A stretch of 64,000 nt of DNA from Collinsella aerofaciens ATCC 25986 (GCF_010509075.1 NZ_CP048433.1:1984001-2048000); one strand, 5' to 3'; positions 16,312 through 27,601 are shown, counted from the stretch's first letter. The notes: generated from the letters alone by a model not told the origin. Numbers and translations are program-made.

Positions 16312-16339
16312 GTGCCGCCCCTTTGGGGCGGCACTTTTT
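16312..16339 (+). terminator. Terminator downstream of the membrane protein gene
   Basis: Stem GTGCCGCCCC/GGGGCGGCAC, TTT loop and TTTTTG. It duplicates the terminator at 15376, including the preceding GCTAATA and GTTTGT words. Confidence 0.9.
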
Positions 16340-16592
16340 GTGTGGGGTCCCGGTCTCCACAATTTTCGTCAAGCTATTGGTTAGATTTTGGTCAGTTGGC
16401 GTAAGGGTGGAAGGCCAAAAGATTGTTGGCGAAAAAAGCTCAGAGAAAGTGCTGGTAGGGGAGTTGTTGAGCTTTTCGACAGCTTTTGAGCAGAAGAAAC
16501 TTTGTGGCTATTGCCGGCGATTGCGTTGTCGCGGTCATGGCGGTGCGGGATGCTGGTCGTAAGCGTCGAATGCTCCGATTTTGGAGGCCAGC
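16340..16592 (+). other. Intergenic region before the 16593 gene
   Basis: No gene is seen. It begins with GGTCCCGGTCTCCACAATTT (16346-16365), which recurs inverted at 44629-44648 with one mismatch. Next come ATTGGTTAG and TTTTGGTCAG words resembling a pair at about 44710-44745. The remainder should contain the promoter of the 16593 gene, which I cannot place. Confidence 0.4.
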
Positions 16593-17015
16593 ATGGATCT
16601 GTTTCTTGAGACTCCGCAGCAACAAGCCGAGCGCATGTTGCGCCAACGGCAACGGCTTATGGAGATGCAAATGCAAGGGGTAGCCGCCCAGCCCCCTGCG
16701 CAAAATGCCACGCCTGCGGTTTCGCCTGCGGGCGGATCGGCGCCAGAGAACTATTCCGTACAACAAGATTCATATGCGCAGGAGCTTGCGTTCGACAAAC
16801 GCCGCACGCGTCGTCGCCGCGTGGGCCAGCGCCTGCGCACATTGGCGATGATCGTGCTCATTCCGCTAGGACTTGCGGCGATTTTCTTGGTCTCGTATGC
16901 GCTCACCTGCATCCTCAACGGTGCTTCGCCCGGCGAAGTGCTCCAACATCTGTCAGCCCTGGGCCAGCGCCTAGGCGACGTCATGACAACCATTCGCACC
17001 GGCTGGGAGAGCTAG
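16593..17015 (+). CDS. Unknown single-pass membrane protein
   Basis: A 140-residue protein. Residues 1-25 are Gln/Arg/Met-rich and probably helical (QQQAERMLRQRQRLMEMQMQ), followed by a Pro/Ala-rich linker, a basic patch (DKRRTRRRRVGQRLR) and one membrane segment (TLAMIVLIPLGLAAIFLVSY). The basic patch before the segment predicts an inside N-terminus. ATG 16593 has GGAG eight bases upstream. It precedes rmuC by 124 bp on the same strand. Function unknown. Confidence 0.6.
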   Translation: MDLFLETPQQQAERMLRQRQRLMEMQMQGVAAQPPAQNATPAVSPAGGSAPENYSVQQDSYAQELAFDKRRTRRRRVGQRLRTLAMIVLIPLGLAAIFLVSYALTCILNGASPGEVLQHLSALGQRLGDVMTTIRTGWES

Positions 17016-17139
17016 CGTTTTAGCGTCCGCGGCTCTAAGAGAAATTTGTCTGCAAGGCAGTGGGTGATCCGTGCGTGTGGCGGGGTAAGATTGATCGCGG
17101 TTTTGATTGATGACCGATTGAGTTTGTTGGGCGGAGTCT

Positions 17140-18495
17140 ATGTCTGCTATTGATATCGTGCTTGTTGTGATCGCCTTGGTGGCGGTGGGGGTTGCTGTGG
17201 CTTGCGCCCTCCAGCTCAAGAGCCTGCGTGCCGAGTTGCGGGAGCGTGGCGACAGTAGCGCGGAAACGCTGGCAGCACTCGAGCAGGCCAACAACGCGCT
17301 CGATGCCCTGAACGTCGCGCTGGCCGAAACTCGCCGCACGGCCAACGCCATCGCGCAGCAGCAGACGACAGATGCGGCCGTGGGGCAGCAACGTTACCTG
17401 ACCATTGCACGTGAGTTTTCGCAAGCTGGTGACCGGATGGATGACCTTCGCCGCGAGACGGCCCAACAGCTCGGTGCCAACCGCGAGGGCATCGAGCACC
17501 GCCTGGACAAGGTGCGCGAGACGGTCGATGCCCAGCTGGGTGCTATCCGCAAAGACAACAACGTGCAACTCGATCAGATGCGCGCGACGGTGGACGAGAA
17601 ACTCTCCCGCACGCTCAACGATCGCCTGTCGGCATCGTTTAAGCAGGTGAGCGACCAGCTCGAGGCCGTGTACAAGGGCCTGGGCGACATGCAGTCCATC
17701 GCCACCGGCGTGGGCGACCTTAAGCGCGTGCTGGGCAACGTGAAGGCGCGTGGTATTTTGGGCGAGGTGCAGCTGGGTGCAATTCTGGCGGACATTCTTA
17801 CACCCGACCAGTATCTGGAAAACGTCGCCACCAAGCCCGGCGCCTCGGAGCGCGTTGAGTTTGCCGTCAAGCTGCCGGTGGACGAGGGCGATCCCGTGCT
17901 GCTGCCGATTGACTCCAAGTTTCCGGGCGACGCGTACGAGCATTTGCTCGACGCGCAGGAGTCGGGCGATGCGGAGACCGTGGCGGCTGCGCGCAAGACG
18001 CTCGATACCATGGTCAAGCGCGAGGCCAATGATATCTGCGAAAAGTACCTGAGTGTGCCGGCAACGACCAACTTTGGCATCATGTTCGTGCCGTTTGAAG
18101 GACTGTACGCCGAGGTCGTCAGCCGCCCCGGGCTTATCGAGACCCTGGGCCGCGACTATCACGTCAACGTTGCCGGCCCCAGCACCATGGCGGCCATTCT
18201 CAACAGCCTGCAGATGAGTTACCAAACGTTTAAGCTGCAAAAACGCACCGACGATGTACTGCGCGTGCTCTCCGCTGTCAAGGCCGAGCTGCCGCGCTAT
18301 CAAAAGGCGCTGCGCCGCGCCCAGCAGCAGATCGAGACCGCGGGCAAAACGGTCGAGGGCATCATCACCACGCGCACCAACGTCATGGAGCGCAAGCTCA
18401 AGGACATCGACGCCCTGGAAGATGCCGAGGAGGCCGACGAGATCTTGGGGCTTACGTCTGCGAGCCTGCTCGCAGACCAAAAAGACGAGGACTAG
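17140..18495 (+). CDS. rmuC: DNA recombination protein RmuC homologue
   Basis: A 451-residue protein with an N-terminal membrane anchor (about 4-24, IDIVLVVIALVAVGVAVACA), a long coiled coil (about 25-165) and the RmuC nuclease-like domain (about 180-400) with the family segments RGILGEVQLGAILADIL, LPIDSKFPGDAYEHLL and NFGIMFVPFEGLYAE. RmuC limits inversions at short inverted repeats in E. coli, which is notable here because the region is dense in palindromes. The length matches the family. The ATG is preceded by GGGCGGAG. Confidence 0.92.
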   Translation: MSAIDIVLVVIALVAVGVAVACALQLKSLRAELRERGDSSAETLAALEQANNALDALNVALAETRRTANAIAQQQTTDAAVGQQRYLTIAREFSQAGDRMDDLRRETAQQLGANREGIEHRLDKVRETVDAQLGAIRKDNNVQLDQMRATVDEKLSRTLNDRLSASFKQVSDQLEAVYKGLGDMQSIATGVGDLKRVLGNVKARGILGEVQLGAILADILTPDQYLENVATKPGASERVEFAVKLPVDEGDPVLLPIDSKFPGDAYEHLLDAQESGDAETVAAARKTLDTMVKREANDICEKYLSVPATTNFGIMFVPFEGLYAEVVSRPGLIETLGRDYHVNVAGPSTMAAILNSLQMSYQTFKLQKRTDDVLRVLSAVKAELPRYQKALRRAQQQIETAGKTVEGIITTRTNVMERKLKDIDALEDAEEADEILGLTSASLLADQKDED

Positions 18496-18620
18496 CTTCA
18501 TCTGACGGCGGGGCGCCTGCGCAAGCGCGGGGCGCGGGCGCTTTTCGCGTCGCACTTGCCTGAAGTGCGCTTTAGTGTGCAACAATGGCGTTTCGCCCTA
18601 TCAGACGCGAAAGGAAGCCC

Positions 18621-20423
<1,803 letters not shown>

Positions 20424-20486
20424 GCGTCTCGGACGTGGGACAATTGTGCCCATAAGTTTATTGTGCCGTTGAGCCGAGGAGTCGTT

Positions 20487-21152
20487 ATGCCACGCGAGAC
20501 CAATGCCGCCAAACGCGAGCGCGCCGTTGAGGTGTGTGAGCGCCTCAACCGTCGCTATGGCCCGGTCGAGTGCTTTTTGGACCACGAGAATCCCTTCCGC
20601 CTGCTGATCGCGGTGTTGCTCTCGGCGCAAACGACCGACGCGCAGGTCAACAAGGTGACGCCGAAGCTGTTTGCCCAGTGGCCCACGCCCGAGGCCATGG
20701 CCGGGGCGAGTGTGGCTGACGTGGCAGACACCATCAAGTCACTCGGCTTTTATAAGAGCAAGGCCAAGCACGCCGTGGAGGCCGCGCAGATGATCGTCGC
20801 CGACTATGGCGGCGAGGTGCCGGCCGACATGAAGGAACTCGTGAAGCTGCCGGGCGTGGGACGCAAGACGGCGAACATCGTGCTCAACGTGGGGTATGGC
20901 ATCGTGGAGGGCATTGCGGTGGACACGCACGTCAACCGCATTGCGCATCGCCTGATGTTGAGTCCCAAGACACATGCCAAGGAGCCGCTCAAGACCGAGC
21001 AGGATCTGCTCAAGATTTTGCCGCACGAGTATTGGGAGTCGGTCAACCATCAGTGGATCACCTTCGGTCGCGAGATCTGCGACGCCCGCAAACCCAAGTG
21101 TGACGAGTGTCCGCTGGCAGATTTGTGCCCCAGCGTGCGCGTAGCGGGGTAG
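20487..21152 (+). CDS. nth: Endonuclease III
   Basis: A 221-residue HhH-GPD glycosylase/AP lyase for oxidised pyrimidines. K127 in LPGVGRKTANIVL is the Schiff-base lysine, D146 in AVDTHVNRI the catalytic aspartate, and C198, C205, C208 and C214 form an exact C-X6-C-X2-C-X5-C iron-sulfur cluster loop. GAGGAG precedes ATG 20487. Gene length and all key residues are canonical, in contrast to the MutY-like protein at 13659. It lies directly upstream of mfd. Confidence 0.96.
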   Translation: MPRETNAAKRERAVEVCERLNRRYGPVECFLDHENPFRLLIAVLLSAQTTDAQVNKVTPKLFAQWPTPEAMAGASVADVADTIKSLGFYKSKAKHAVEAAQMIVADYGGEVPADMKELVKLPGVGRKTANIVLNVGYGIVEGIAVDTHVNRIAHRLMLSPKTHAKEPLKTEQDLLKILPHEYWESVNHQWITFGREICDARKPKCDECPLADLCPSVRVAG

Positions 21153-21256
21153 GGCGGAACGCATCTTCGTCTGGCGTTTTTTGCGGGGCTGGGTTTGCTC
21201 TTGAGCCGGAGTCCTCTCCATGCGCTACCATGACAGGCAATGAAATCCGCCGCATA

Positions 21257-21284
21257 CCCGCCGAGCTTGCCCCGGCGGGCTTTT
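21257..21284 (+). terminator. Terminator-like hairpin between nth and mfd
   Basis: Stem CCCGCCG/CGGCGGG with a 9-nt loop, followed by CTTTT. It lies about 25 nt before the mfd start, so it may end the nth transcript or lie in the mfd leader. Confidence 0.55.
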
Positions 21285-21309
21285 GGCGTTGCAATGCCGG
21301 AGGAACAGC

Positions 21310-24300
21310 ATGCTCATTCACCGTATAGCCGCGCAGCTCTACACTGCCGAGGCCTTGCAGGCCGTCGAGGCCGGGCTCGATGCTGGCGAGGACGTGACGC
21401 TGGCTGTGTCGCAGTCGGGCCGCACGCTTATGGCGGCCGCCCAGTTTGCGCGCCGTCCGCGCCCGACGGTCTATATCGTGAGCGGCGAGGATGCGGCCGA
21501 TCGCGCCGCGCGTAGCCTTGCCGCCTACGTGGGCCTGGCGCACGTGTGTCGTTTTCCTGAGCGCAAGGACTATCCGTGGCGCGAGCAGGCGCCGGACGAC
21601 GCCGTGGTGGCGCAGCGCTGCGAGGCTCTGGGGCGCATCGTGCGCGGGGACAACTGCATCATGGTCGCCTCGGCTCGCGCGCTGCTGCGCTGCGTGCCGC
21701 CGGTCGAGAGCCGCTACTGGGAGTCCACTACTTTTGCGGTGGGCGAGGAGATTCCCTTTGACGAGGTGCCGCAGCGCTTGGTGGGCATGGGCTACACCAA
21801 TGCCGGCGCCGCCGATGCGCCCGGCTTGTTTCGCGTTCACGGCGACACCGTCGAGGTGTTCCCCGCACAGGAAAAGGCACCCGTGCGCATCGAGTTCTTC
21901 GGCGACGAGATTGACCGCATCCGCCGCATGGTGAGCTCCACGGGGCAGACCATCGGCAACGAGGACAGCATCGAAATCTTTCCCTGCCGCGAACTGGCAC
22001 TCACCGACGAGGCCGTCCACAACATGCATGTGGCGCTCTATCGCGCCAGCCAGGATGACAGCAAACTGGCGGCGCTGCTCGAGATGGTGGATGCGCGCAT
22101 CGTCACGCCCGAGCTCGACCGCTTTTTGCCGGTGATGTACGGCCAGACCGTAAGCCCGTTGGCGCACGTGAGCGGCAAGGCGCTCGTGGTTCTGTCCGAG
22201 CCGCGCTCGCTGTTCGACGACTGCCTGCGCGCCTACGAGGATATCGAGGCGCGTGCCGGCGAGGCAGGGATTGACCGCCTGGATGGTCTGTACGTGCGCG
22301 CTCAACAGCTCGATTTTGGTGCCCAGCAGCGCTTGAACTACGTAAGCCTCATCCGTGCCGGCGGTGCGGTGACGGCCGAGCTCAAGATTGAGCAGCCTGC
22401 TATCGCAGGCTCGGACAACCGTTTTATGACGCGCGTTCAGGAAGTCGTGGGCAAGCGCTATGCCTGCGTGTTTGCCATTCCCGACCGCGGCGCGCGCGAG
22501 TCGATGGAGCTCACCTTTGGCGACGAGGGCATTACCTTTGAGGAATCGCTGACGGCCGCGCCCGAAAACGCCGGCGTCATTGGCGAGCGCGTGCGCGTGG
22601 CGGCGGCAGATTCTGCCGATCGTGCTGCCCGTCAGGATGCTCATGCTGCAATTCGCGAGCGTAAGGCTGACGCGCTCAACGCCCGCTCGCTCGAGGCGGG
22701 CGCGGCCCAGGCTGCCGCCGGTGCTGCCGTGCCCACTATCTCGCGCGGACGCGTGACCTTTGTCGATGCCGCCCTGCCGCAGGGCGTGGTGGTGCCCGAT
22801 GCCAACCTGGCCGTGTTCTCGATCGCCGACCTCAACGCCCGTATGGATGCCAACCGCGCGCGCAGCCGCCGCAAGGTGGACATTACGCAGATCACGTTTC
22901 CGTTTAAGCCGGGCGACTACGTGGTGCACGCCACTCACGGCATCGCGCTCTTTAGCGAGATCGCGCGCCAGGAAGTGGGCGGCAAGGAGCGCGACTACTT
23001 TTTGCTGGAATATGCCGACGGCGACAAGCTCTACGTGCCGCTCGAGCAGGTCGACCGCATCACGCGCTATGTTGGCCCCGACGGCGACAAGCCGCGCCTG
23101 ACCAGGCTCAACACCGCCGACTGGACGCGGGCTACCAACAAGGCGCGCAAGAATGCCAAAAAGCTGGCGTTTGACCTGGTCGACCTGTATACACGCCGCT
23201 CGTCGATTACCGGTATCGCCTGCCCGCCCGACACGCCCGAGCAGATCGAGATGGAGGAGAGCTTTCCCTACGACGAGACGCGCGACCAGCTGGAGGCTAT
23301 TGCCGACATCAAGGCCGACATGGAAGCGCCCAAGCCCATGGACCGCCTGCTGTGCGGCGACGTGGGCTTTGGCAAGACCGAGGTTGCCCTGCGCGCGGCG
23401 TTTAAGTGCGTGGACTCCGGCCGCCAGGTCATGGTGCTCTGCCCCACGACCATTCTGGCCCAGCAGCACTATGAGACGTTCTTTGAGCGCTTTGCCCCGT
23501 TTGGCCTCGAGGTCGAAGTGCTCAGCCGCTTCCGCACCCCGGCGCAGCAAAAGCGCGCGCTTAAGGCGTTTGCCGAGGGCACGATCGACGTGCTCATCGG
23601 CACGCACCGCTTGCTTTCTGCCGACGTGAACCCCAAGAACCTGGGCATGGTGATCATCGACGAGGAGCAGCGCTTTGGTGTGCAGCACAAGGAGCAGCTC
23701 AAGAACCTGCGCGAGCAAATCGACGTGCTCACGCTTTCGGCAACGCCTATTCCGCGAACCATGCAGATGGCCACGAGCGGCGTGCGCGACATGAGCCTGA
23801 TCACCACACCGCCGACCGGGCGTCGTCCCGTGATCGTGCACGTGGGGGAGTACGACCCCGATGTGGTGAGCGCGGCGATTCGCCTGGAGGTGGGCCGCGG
23901 CGGCCAGGTGTACTACGTGTCCAACCGCGTTAAGACCATCGATGACGCCGTGGCGCGCGTGCATGAGGCCGCGCCCGAGGCGCGCGTGGGCGTGGCACAC
24001 GGCAAGATGAGCCCGCGCGAGGTCGAGGACGTGATGATTGAGTTCGCGACCAAAAAGATCGATGTGCTCATCGCCACGACCATCGTGGAGAGCGGCATCG
24101 ACAACGCAACGGCCAACACGCTGATCATCGAGGACTCGCAGCGCCTTGGCCTGGCGCAGCTCTACCAGCTCAAGGGCCGTGTGGGCCGCTCTGCCACGCA
24201 GGCCTACGCGTACTTTATGTTCCCCGGCGAGCTGCCGCTCACCGAGGAGGCAACGGCGCGCCTGACCGCACTTTCCGAGTTCCAGGACCTGGGCAGCGGC

Positions 24301-24942
24301 ATGCGCATCGCCATGCGCGACCTAGAGATCCGTGGCGCCGGTTCGCTTATGGGAGCCGAGCAGCACGGCAACCTGTCGAGCGTGGGCTTTGATCTGTTTA
24401 CGCAGATGCTGGGCCAGGCCGTGGCCGAGGCGCGCGGCGATGACGACGCCGGCGTGGAGGCGGCGAGCGTGGGTATTAACCTGCCGGCCGACTACTTCTT
24501 GTCCGAGGAGTACCTGCCGGCGGTGGACCAGCGCGTGCTCGTGTACCGTAAGCTCGCAGCGGCCGAGGACCTGGAGAGCATTGACGAGGTGCAGGAAGAG
24601 ACCGAGGCCGCGCATGGTGAGCTGCCGTTGGCGGGACTCAACCTGTTCAATCGCGCGCGCATCCGCATTCGCGGCGAGCGCCTGGGGCTCGAGAGCGTCA
24701 CGCTCAGCGGCGGTCGCATCACGTTTTTGGGCGTCGACGTGCCCAAGAAGGTGGCCTTTGAGCTTAAGACCCGCTATGGCGCGGTGAACTTCCCCAAGAG
24801 CCGCAAGCTATCGGTGCCCTACAAGGCGGGCGCCGGCGCGGGCAGCGGCCTGGGTCGCGGTCTCGACGCCAACGACGGCACCGGCCCCGTGGCGGCCGCG
24901 CTCATGCTGCTGCAACAGCTGGGTGCCAGCGACGACGACTAA
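21310..24942 (+). CDS. mfd: Transcription-repair coupling factor Mfd
   Basis: A 1210-residue ATP-dependent translocase that removes stalled RNA polymerase and recruits UvrA. In order: UvrB-like N-terminal domains, the RNA polymerase-interacting domain (GDYVVHATHGIALF, YVPLEQVDRITRYVG), RecG-like helicase motifs with Walker A CGDVGFGKTEVALRA, DEEQ box VIIDEEQRFGVQHKE, motif III LSATPIPRTMQM and the QLKGRVGRS motif VI, then the C-terminal UvrA-autoinhibitory module. A GGAGG site precedes ATG 21310. An Ala-rich insertion lies between the UvrB-like part and the polymerase-binding domain. The length is normal for the family. Confidence 0.97.
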   Translation: MLIHRIAAQLYTAEALQAVEAGLDAGEDVTLAVSQSGRTLMAAAQFARRPRPTVYIVSGEDAADRAARSLAAYVGLAHVCRFPERKDYPWREQAPDDAVVAQRCEALGRIVRGDNCIMVASARALLRCVPPVESRYWESTTFAVGEEIPFDEVPQRLVGMGYTNAGAADAPGLFRVHGDTVEVFPAQEKAPVRIEFFGDEIDRIRRMVSSTGQTIGNEDSIEIFPCRELALTDEAVHNMHVALYRASQDDSKLAALLEMVDARIVTPELDRFLPVMYGQTVSPLAHVSGKALVVLSEPRSLFDDCLRAYEDIEARAGEAGIDRLDGLYVRAQQLDFGAQQRLNYVSLIRAGGAVTAELKIEQPAIAGSDNRFMTRVQEVVGKRYACVFAIPDRGARESMELTFGDEGITFEESLTAAPENAGVIGERVRVAAADSADRAARQDAHAAIRERKADALNARSLEAGAAQAAAGAAVPTISRGRVTFVDAALPQGVVVPDANLAVFSIADLNARMDANRARSRRKVDITQITFPFKPGDYVVHATHGIALFSEIARQEVGGKERDYFLLEYADGDKLYVPLEQVDRITRYVGPDGDKPRLTRLNTADWTRATNKARKNAKKLAFDLVDLYTRRSSITGIACPPDTPEQIEMEESFPYDETRDQLEAIADIKADMEAPKPMDRLLCGDVGFGKTEVALRAAFKCVDSGRQVMVLCPTTILAQQHYETFFERFAPFGLEVEVLSRFRTPAQQKRALKAFAEGTIDVLIGTHRLLSADVNPKNLGMVIIDEEQRFGVQHKEQLKNLREQIDVLTLSATPIPRTMQMATSGVRDMSLITTPPTGRRPVIVHVGEYDPDVVSAAIRLEVGRGGQVYYVSNRVKTIDDAVARVHEAAPEARVGVAHGKMSPREVEDVMIEFATKKIDVLIATTIVESGIDNATANTLIIEDSQRLGLAQLYQLKGRVGRSATQAYAYFMFPGELPLTEEATARLTALSEFQDLGSGMRIAMRDLEIRGAGSLMGAEQHGNLSSVGFDLFTQMLGQAVAEARGDDDAGVEAASVGINLPADYFLSEEYLPAVDQRVLVYRKLAAAEDLESIDEVQEETEAAHGELPLAGLNLFNRARIRIRGERLGLESVTLSGGRITFLGVDVPKKVAFELKTRYGAVNFPKSRKLSVPYKAGAGAGSGLGRGLDANDGTGPVAAALMLLQQLGASDDD

Positions 24943-24946
24943 CGGG

Positions 24947-24979
24947 TCGACGCTGCAAACGCCCCATTTGGGCAATCTG
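24947..24979 (+). repeat. Short hairpin related to the family II palindrome
   Basis: TCGACGCTGCAAACGCCCC followed 5 bp later by GGCAATCTG. Both words recur with the same spacing at 37946-37978. Here the hairpin GCCC-CATTT-GGGC closes at once, whereas at 37.9 kb a long core is inserted. It sits just after the mfd stop. Confidence 0.55.
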
Positions 24980-24998
24980 GCTCCATCGAAAGGAAAGC

Positions 24999-25862
24999 AT
25001 GTTCGGATACATCTATAAGAAAGATGTCGCCATTATCGCGGTTGTCCTGTGTCTTTGTCTGGGCGTGGGCAGCTTCTTCGATTATCAGATCTCGAGCGCG
25101 CTGTTCAATATCGGCAGCATGTACGGTCGCTTTATCGAGGCGGCCGGCGAGCTGCCGTTTGAGCTGACGGCGAGCATCGCGGGCGTTATGCTCGTGCGCG
25201 CGGTGCGTCCCGACTCCAGGGGGAGCAAATGGCTCGCCGTGCTCGGCATCCTCATCAACGTGGGCCTGCTCGGCTACGAGATCGTTTCGTCCCTGAGGGT
25301 TGGCGGCAAACTCATCGCGGCTCAGTTGGTGCTGACGTTTGTGCTGGTCATCGCCGCCAATCTTATCGTCTATCGTCTCACGCGCACGACCGAGCCCGAC
25401 GAGCTCACGCGCTGGGCGTTGATGGTGCTTGTCGTGTGGGTCGCTCAGGCCATCATCCTCAACGTGATTGTCAAGCCGCTGTGGTCGCGCCCACGCATGC
25501 GCGTGATCGAGGTGACGCAGGGACTCGAGTTTCAGCCGTGGTGGGTGATCGGCAACCCTGACAAGTGGGCCTATATTGCCGCCGGTGTAGTCAAGGACGG
25601 CTTTAAGTCGTTTGCGAGCGGACACACGGCGCATGCGGCGATTGGCCTTATGCTCGCCGGGCTTCCCGCGGCAGCCTTTAAGGAAAAATCTTCGCGTCGC
25701 CGCGTGATCTTTTGGGCGGCGGCTGTGGTCGCGGCGCTCGTCGCGCTTGGCCGCATCGTGATCGGTGCACACTTTTTGAGCGACGTGAGCTGCGGTTTTG
25801 CCCTGGTACTGGCGCTTGAGTGCCTTGCCGCGCGCATTGCCTATCCCAACGGCGTACAATAG
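24999..25862 (+). CDS. PAP2-family membrane phosphatase
   Basis: A 287-residue membrane protein with six or more hydrophobic segments. The three-part phosphatidic acid phosphatase signature is visible: KPLWSRPRMR, FASGHTAH and GRIVIGAHFLSD, whose two histidines and arginines form the active site. It likely dephosphorylates a lipid or isoprenoid pyrophosphate at the outer face of the membrane (undecaprenyl-PP recycling is one possibility). GAAAGGAAAGC precedes the ATG. Confidence 0.88.
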   Translation: MFGYIYKKDVAIIAVVLCLCLGVGSFFDYQISSALFNIGSMYGRFIEAAGELPFELTASIAGVMLVRAVRPDSRGSKWLAVLGILINVGLLGYEIVSSLRVGGKLIAAQLVLTFVLVIAANLIVYRLTRTTEPDELTRWALMVLVVWVAQAIILNVIVKPLWSRPRMRVIEVTQGLEFQPWWVIGNPDKWAYIAAGVVKDGFKSFASGHTAHAAIGLMLAGLPAAAFKEKSSRRRVIFWAAAVVAALVALGRIVIGAHFLSDVSCGFALVLALECLAARIAYPNGVQ

Positions 25863-25907
25863 CTCCGTTTGAATCATCTGGCCGATACCCGGTAAGAGAG
25901 GATTGCC

Positions 25908-26933
25908 ATGCTCGCGTTCAACAACGACTATTCCCACGGCGCACACCCAGCGGTGCTGCAGGCGCTCGTCGATACCAACATGGAGCCGCAGCCCGGCTAC
26001 GGTACCGATGCGCATACCGAGCGTGCCAAGCAACTTATTCGCGAGGCCTGCCAGGCCCCCGATGCCGACGTGTTTTTTCTGGTGGGCGGCACGCAGGCCA
26101 ACGCGACGGTGATCGACATGCTGCTCGCGCCGTACGAGGGCGTCGTTGCTGCCGAGACTGGCCACGTCGCCTGCCACGAGGCGGGCGCCATCGAGTTTGG
26201 CGGCCACAAGGTACTCACCATCCCCGGCTACGAGGGCAAGATGCACGCCGAGGACCTCGAGAACTATATCCAGGTGTTCTACGAAAACGAGAGCTACGAG
26301 CACACGGTGTTCCCGGGCGCCGTGTACGTGAGTCTATCGACCGAGTACGGCACGCTGTACTCCAAGGCCGAGCTCGCGGCGATTCATGCGGTATGCCAGA
26401 AGCGCGAGATTCCGCTGTTTGTGGACGGTGCTCGCCTGGCCTATGCGCTGGCGGCCGATGAGTGCGACATTACCCTGCCCGAGCTGGCGCAGCTGTGCGA
26501 CGTGTTCTACATCGGCGGCACCAAGTGCGGCGCGCTCTGCGGCGAGGCTGTGGTGTTCTGCGGCATGCACGCTCCGGCACATCCCATTCCGCGCATTAAG
26601 CAGCACGGCGCGCTGTTGGCCAAGGGCCGCCTGACGGGCGTGCAGTTTGAGGCACTCTTTACCGATGGCTTGTATTTTGAGATTGGTCGACAGGCGATCG
26701 AGACGGCCCAGACGCTACGTCGTGTGCTGCACGAGCGCGGTTACCAGTTCTTTTTGGAGACGCCCACGAACCAGCAGTTTGTGATTCTGCCCAACGAGGA
26801 TATGGCCCGCATTCGCGAGCATGCCTCGATCGAGTACTGGGAAAAGTACGACGATACTCACACGGTGGTGCGCTTTTGCACCAGCTGGGCCACGACGCAG
26901 GAGGACATCGACGCGTTGGCGGCTGTCCTGTAG
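25908..26933 (+). CDS. Low-specificity L-threonine aldolase-like PLP enzyme
   Basis: A 341-residue fold-type I PLP enzyme of the beta-eliminating lyase/threonine aldolase family. K206 in YIGGTKCGAL is the Schiff-base lysine, D173 in FVDGARL the pyridine-N partner, and LVGGTQANATV binds phosphate. The N-terminal FNNDYSHGAHP resembles threonine aldolases. It likely cleaves threonine or allo-threonine to glycine and acetaldehyde; other beta-hydroxy amino acids are possible. GAGAGGATTGCC precedes the ATG. The terminator at 26952 ends the unit. Confidence 0.87.
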   Translation: MLAFNNDYSHGAHPAVLQALVDTNMEPQPGYGTDAHTERAKQLIREACQAPDADVFFLVGGTQANATVIDMLLAPYEGVVAAETGHVACHEAGAIEFGGHKVLTIPGYEGKMHAEDLENYIQVFYENESYEHTVFPGAVYVSLSTEYGTLYSKAELAAIHAVCQKREIPLFVDGARLAYALAADECDITLPELAQLCDVFYIGGTKCGALCGEAVVFCGMHAPAHPIPRIKQHGALLAKGRLTGVQFEALFTDGLYFEIGRQAIETAQTLRRVLHERGYQFFLETPTNQQFVILPNEDMARIREHASIEYWEKYDDTHTVVRFCTSWATTQEDIDALAAVL

Positions 26934-26951
26934 CCTGATGTAATGACGAGG

Positions 26952-26994
26952 GGCCGCCTTGCGCTGGGTTTGGCGCAAGGTGGCCTTTGTTTTT
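26952..26994 (+). terminator. Terminator after the aldolase gene
   Basis: 13-bp stem GGCCGCCTTGCGC/GCGCAAGGTGGCC (one G-U) followed by TTTGTTTTTG. Confidence 0.88.
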
Positions 26995-27010
26995 GAGGGG
27001 GAAGGGTTGT

Positions 27011-27601
27011 ATGACCGAGATGTCCGATCCGACGATTCGTCTGGCGACGCCCGATGATGCGCCGGCGTTGCTTGCCATCTATGAGCCGTATGTGCGCCAG
27101 ACGGCGATTACCTGCGAATACGAGGTGCCGAGCGTTGAGGAGTTCGCCGGGCGCATCGAGCGCACGCTCAAGCGCTATCCGTATCTGGTGATGGAACTGG
27201 ACGGGCGTCCGGTAGGCTATGCCTATGTGAGTCCGCTCAACAGCCGCGAGGCATACGACTGGTCGGTCGAGACATCGATCTACCTGGCGCGTGATGTGCG
27301 CCACGGCGGGCTGGGCCGCAAGCTGCATGACGCGCTTAAGCAATGCCTGATCGCGATGGGTATCACCAACATGTGCGCCCTCATCGCCGTGCCGCACGAC
27401 AAGGACGATGAGTACCTGACGCACAACAGCCAGGACTTCCATGCCCATATGGGGTATCGCCTGGTGGGCGCCTTCGATCGCTGCGCCCAAAAGTTCGGCC
27501 GCTGGTACGACATGTGCTGGATGGAGTTGGTCCTAGCCGAGCGCGTCCCCAACCAACCCAAACCAACCTGGTTCCCCGACCTCCTCAAACCTACCATTTA
27601 G
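27011..27601 (+). CDS. GNAT-family N-acetyltransferase (phosphinothricin-acetyltransferase-like)
   Basis: A 196-residue acetyltransferase. IRLATPDDAPALLAIYEPYV is the typical PAT/BAR N-terminus and the acetyl-CoA loop is VRHGGLGRKL. Homologues acetylate the amino group of phosphinothricin, methionine sulfone or related amines; the native substrate here is unknown. ATG 27011 has GAAGGG upstream; an ATG nine bases further on is an alternative. Its last codons and stop (TAG) lie inside a repeat copy (27587-27625), so the C-terminal LKPTI is repeat-encoded. Confidence 0.82.
   Translation: MTEMSDPTIRLATPDDAPALLAIYEPYVRQTAITCEYEVPSVEEFAGRIERTLKRYPYLVMELDGRPVGYAYVSPLNSREAYDWSVETSIYLARDVRHGGLGRKLHDALKQCLIAMGITNMCALIAVPHDKDDEYLTHNSQDFHAHMGYRLVGAFDRCAQKFGRWYDMCWMELVLAERVPNQPKPTWFPDLLKPTI

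Noticed and set aside
21058-24000. Minus-strand open frame of 980 codons opposite mfd
   Set aside because: Mfd has all its motifs on the plus strand. The antisense frame has no domain, and its composition (Arg/His/Gly-rich) is that of a reversed coding frame.
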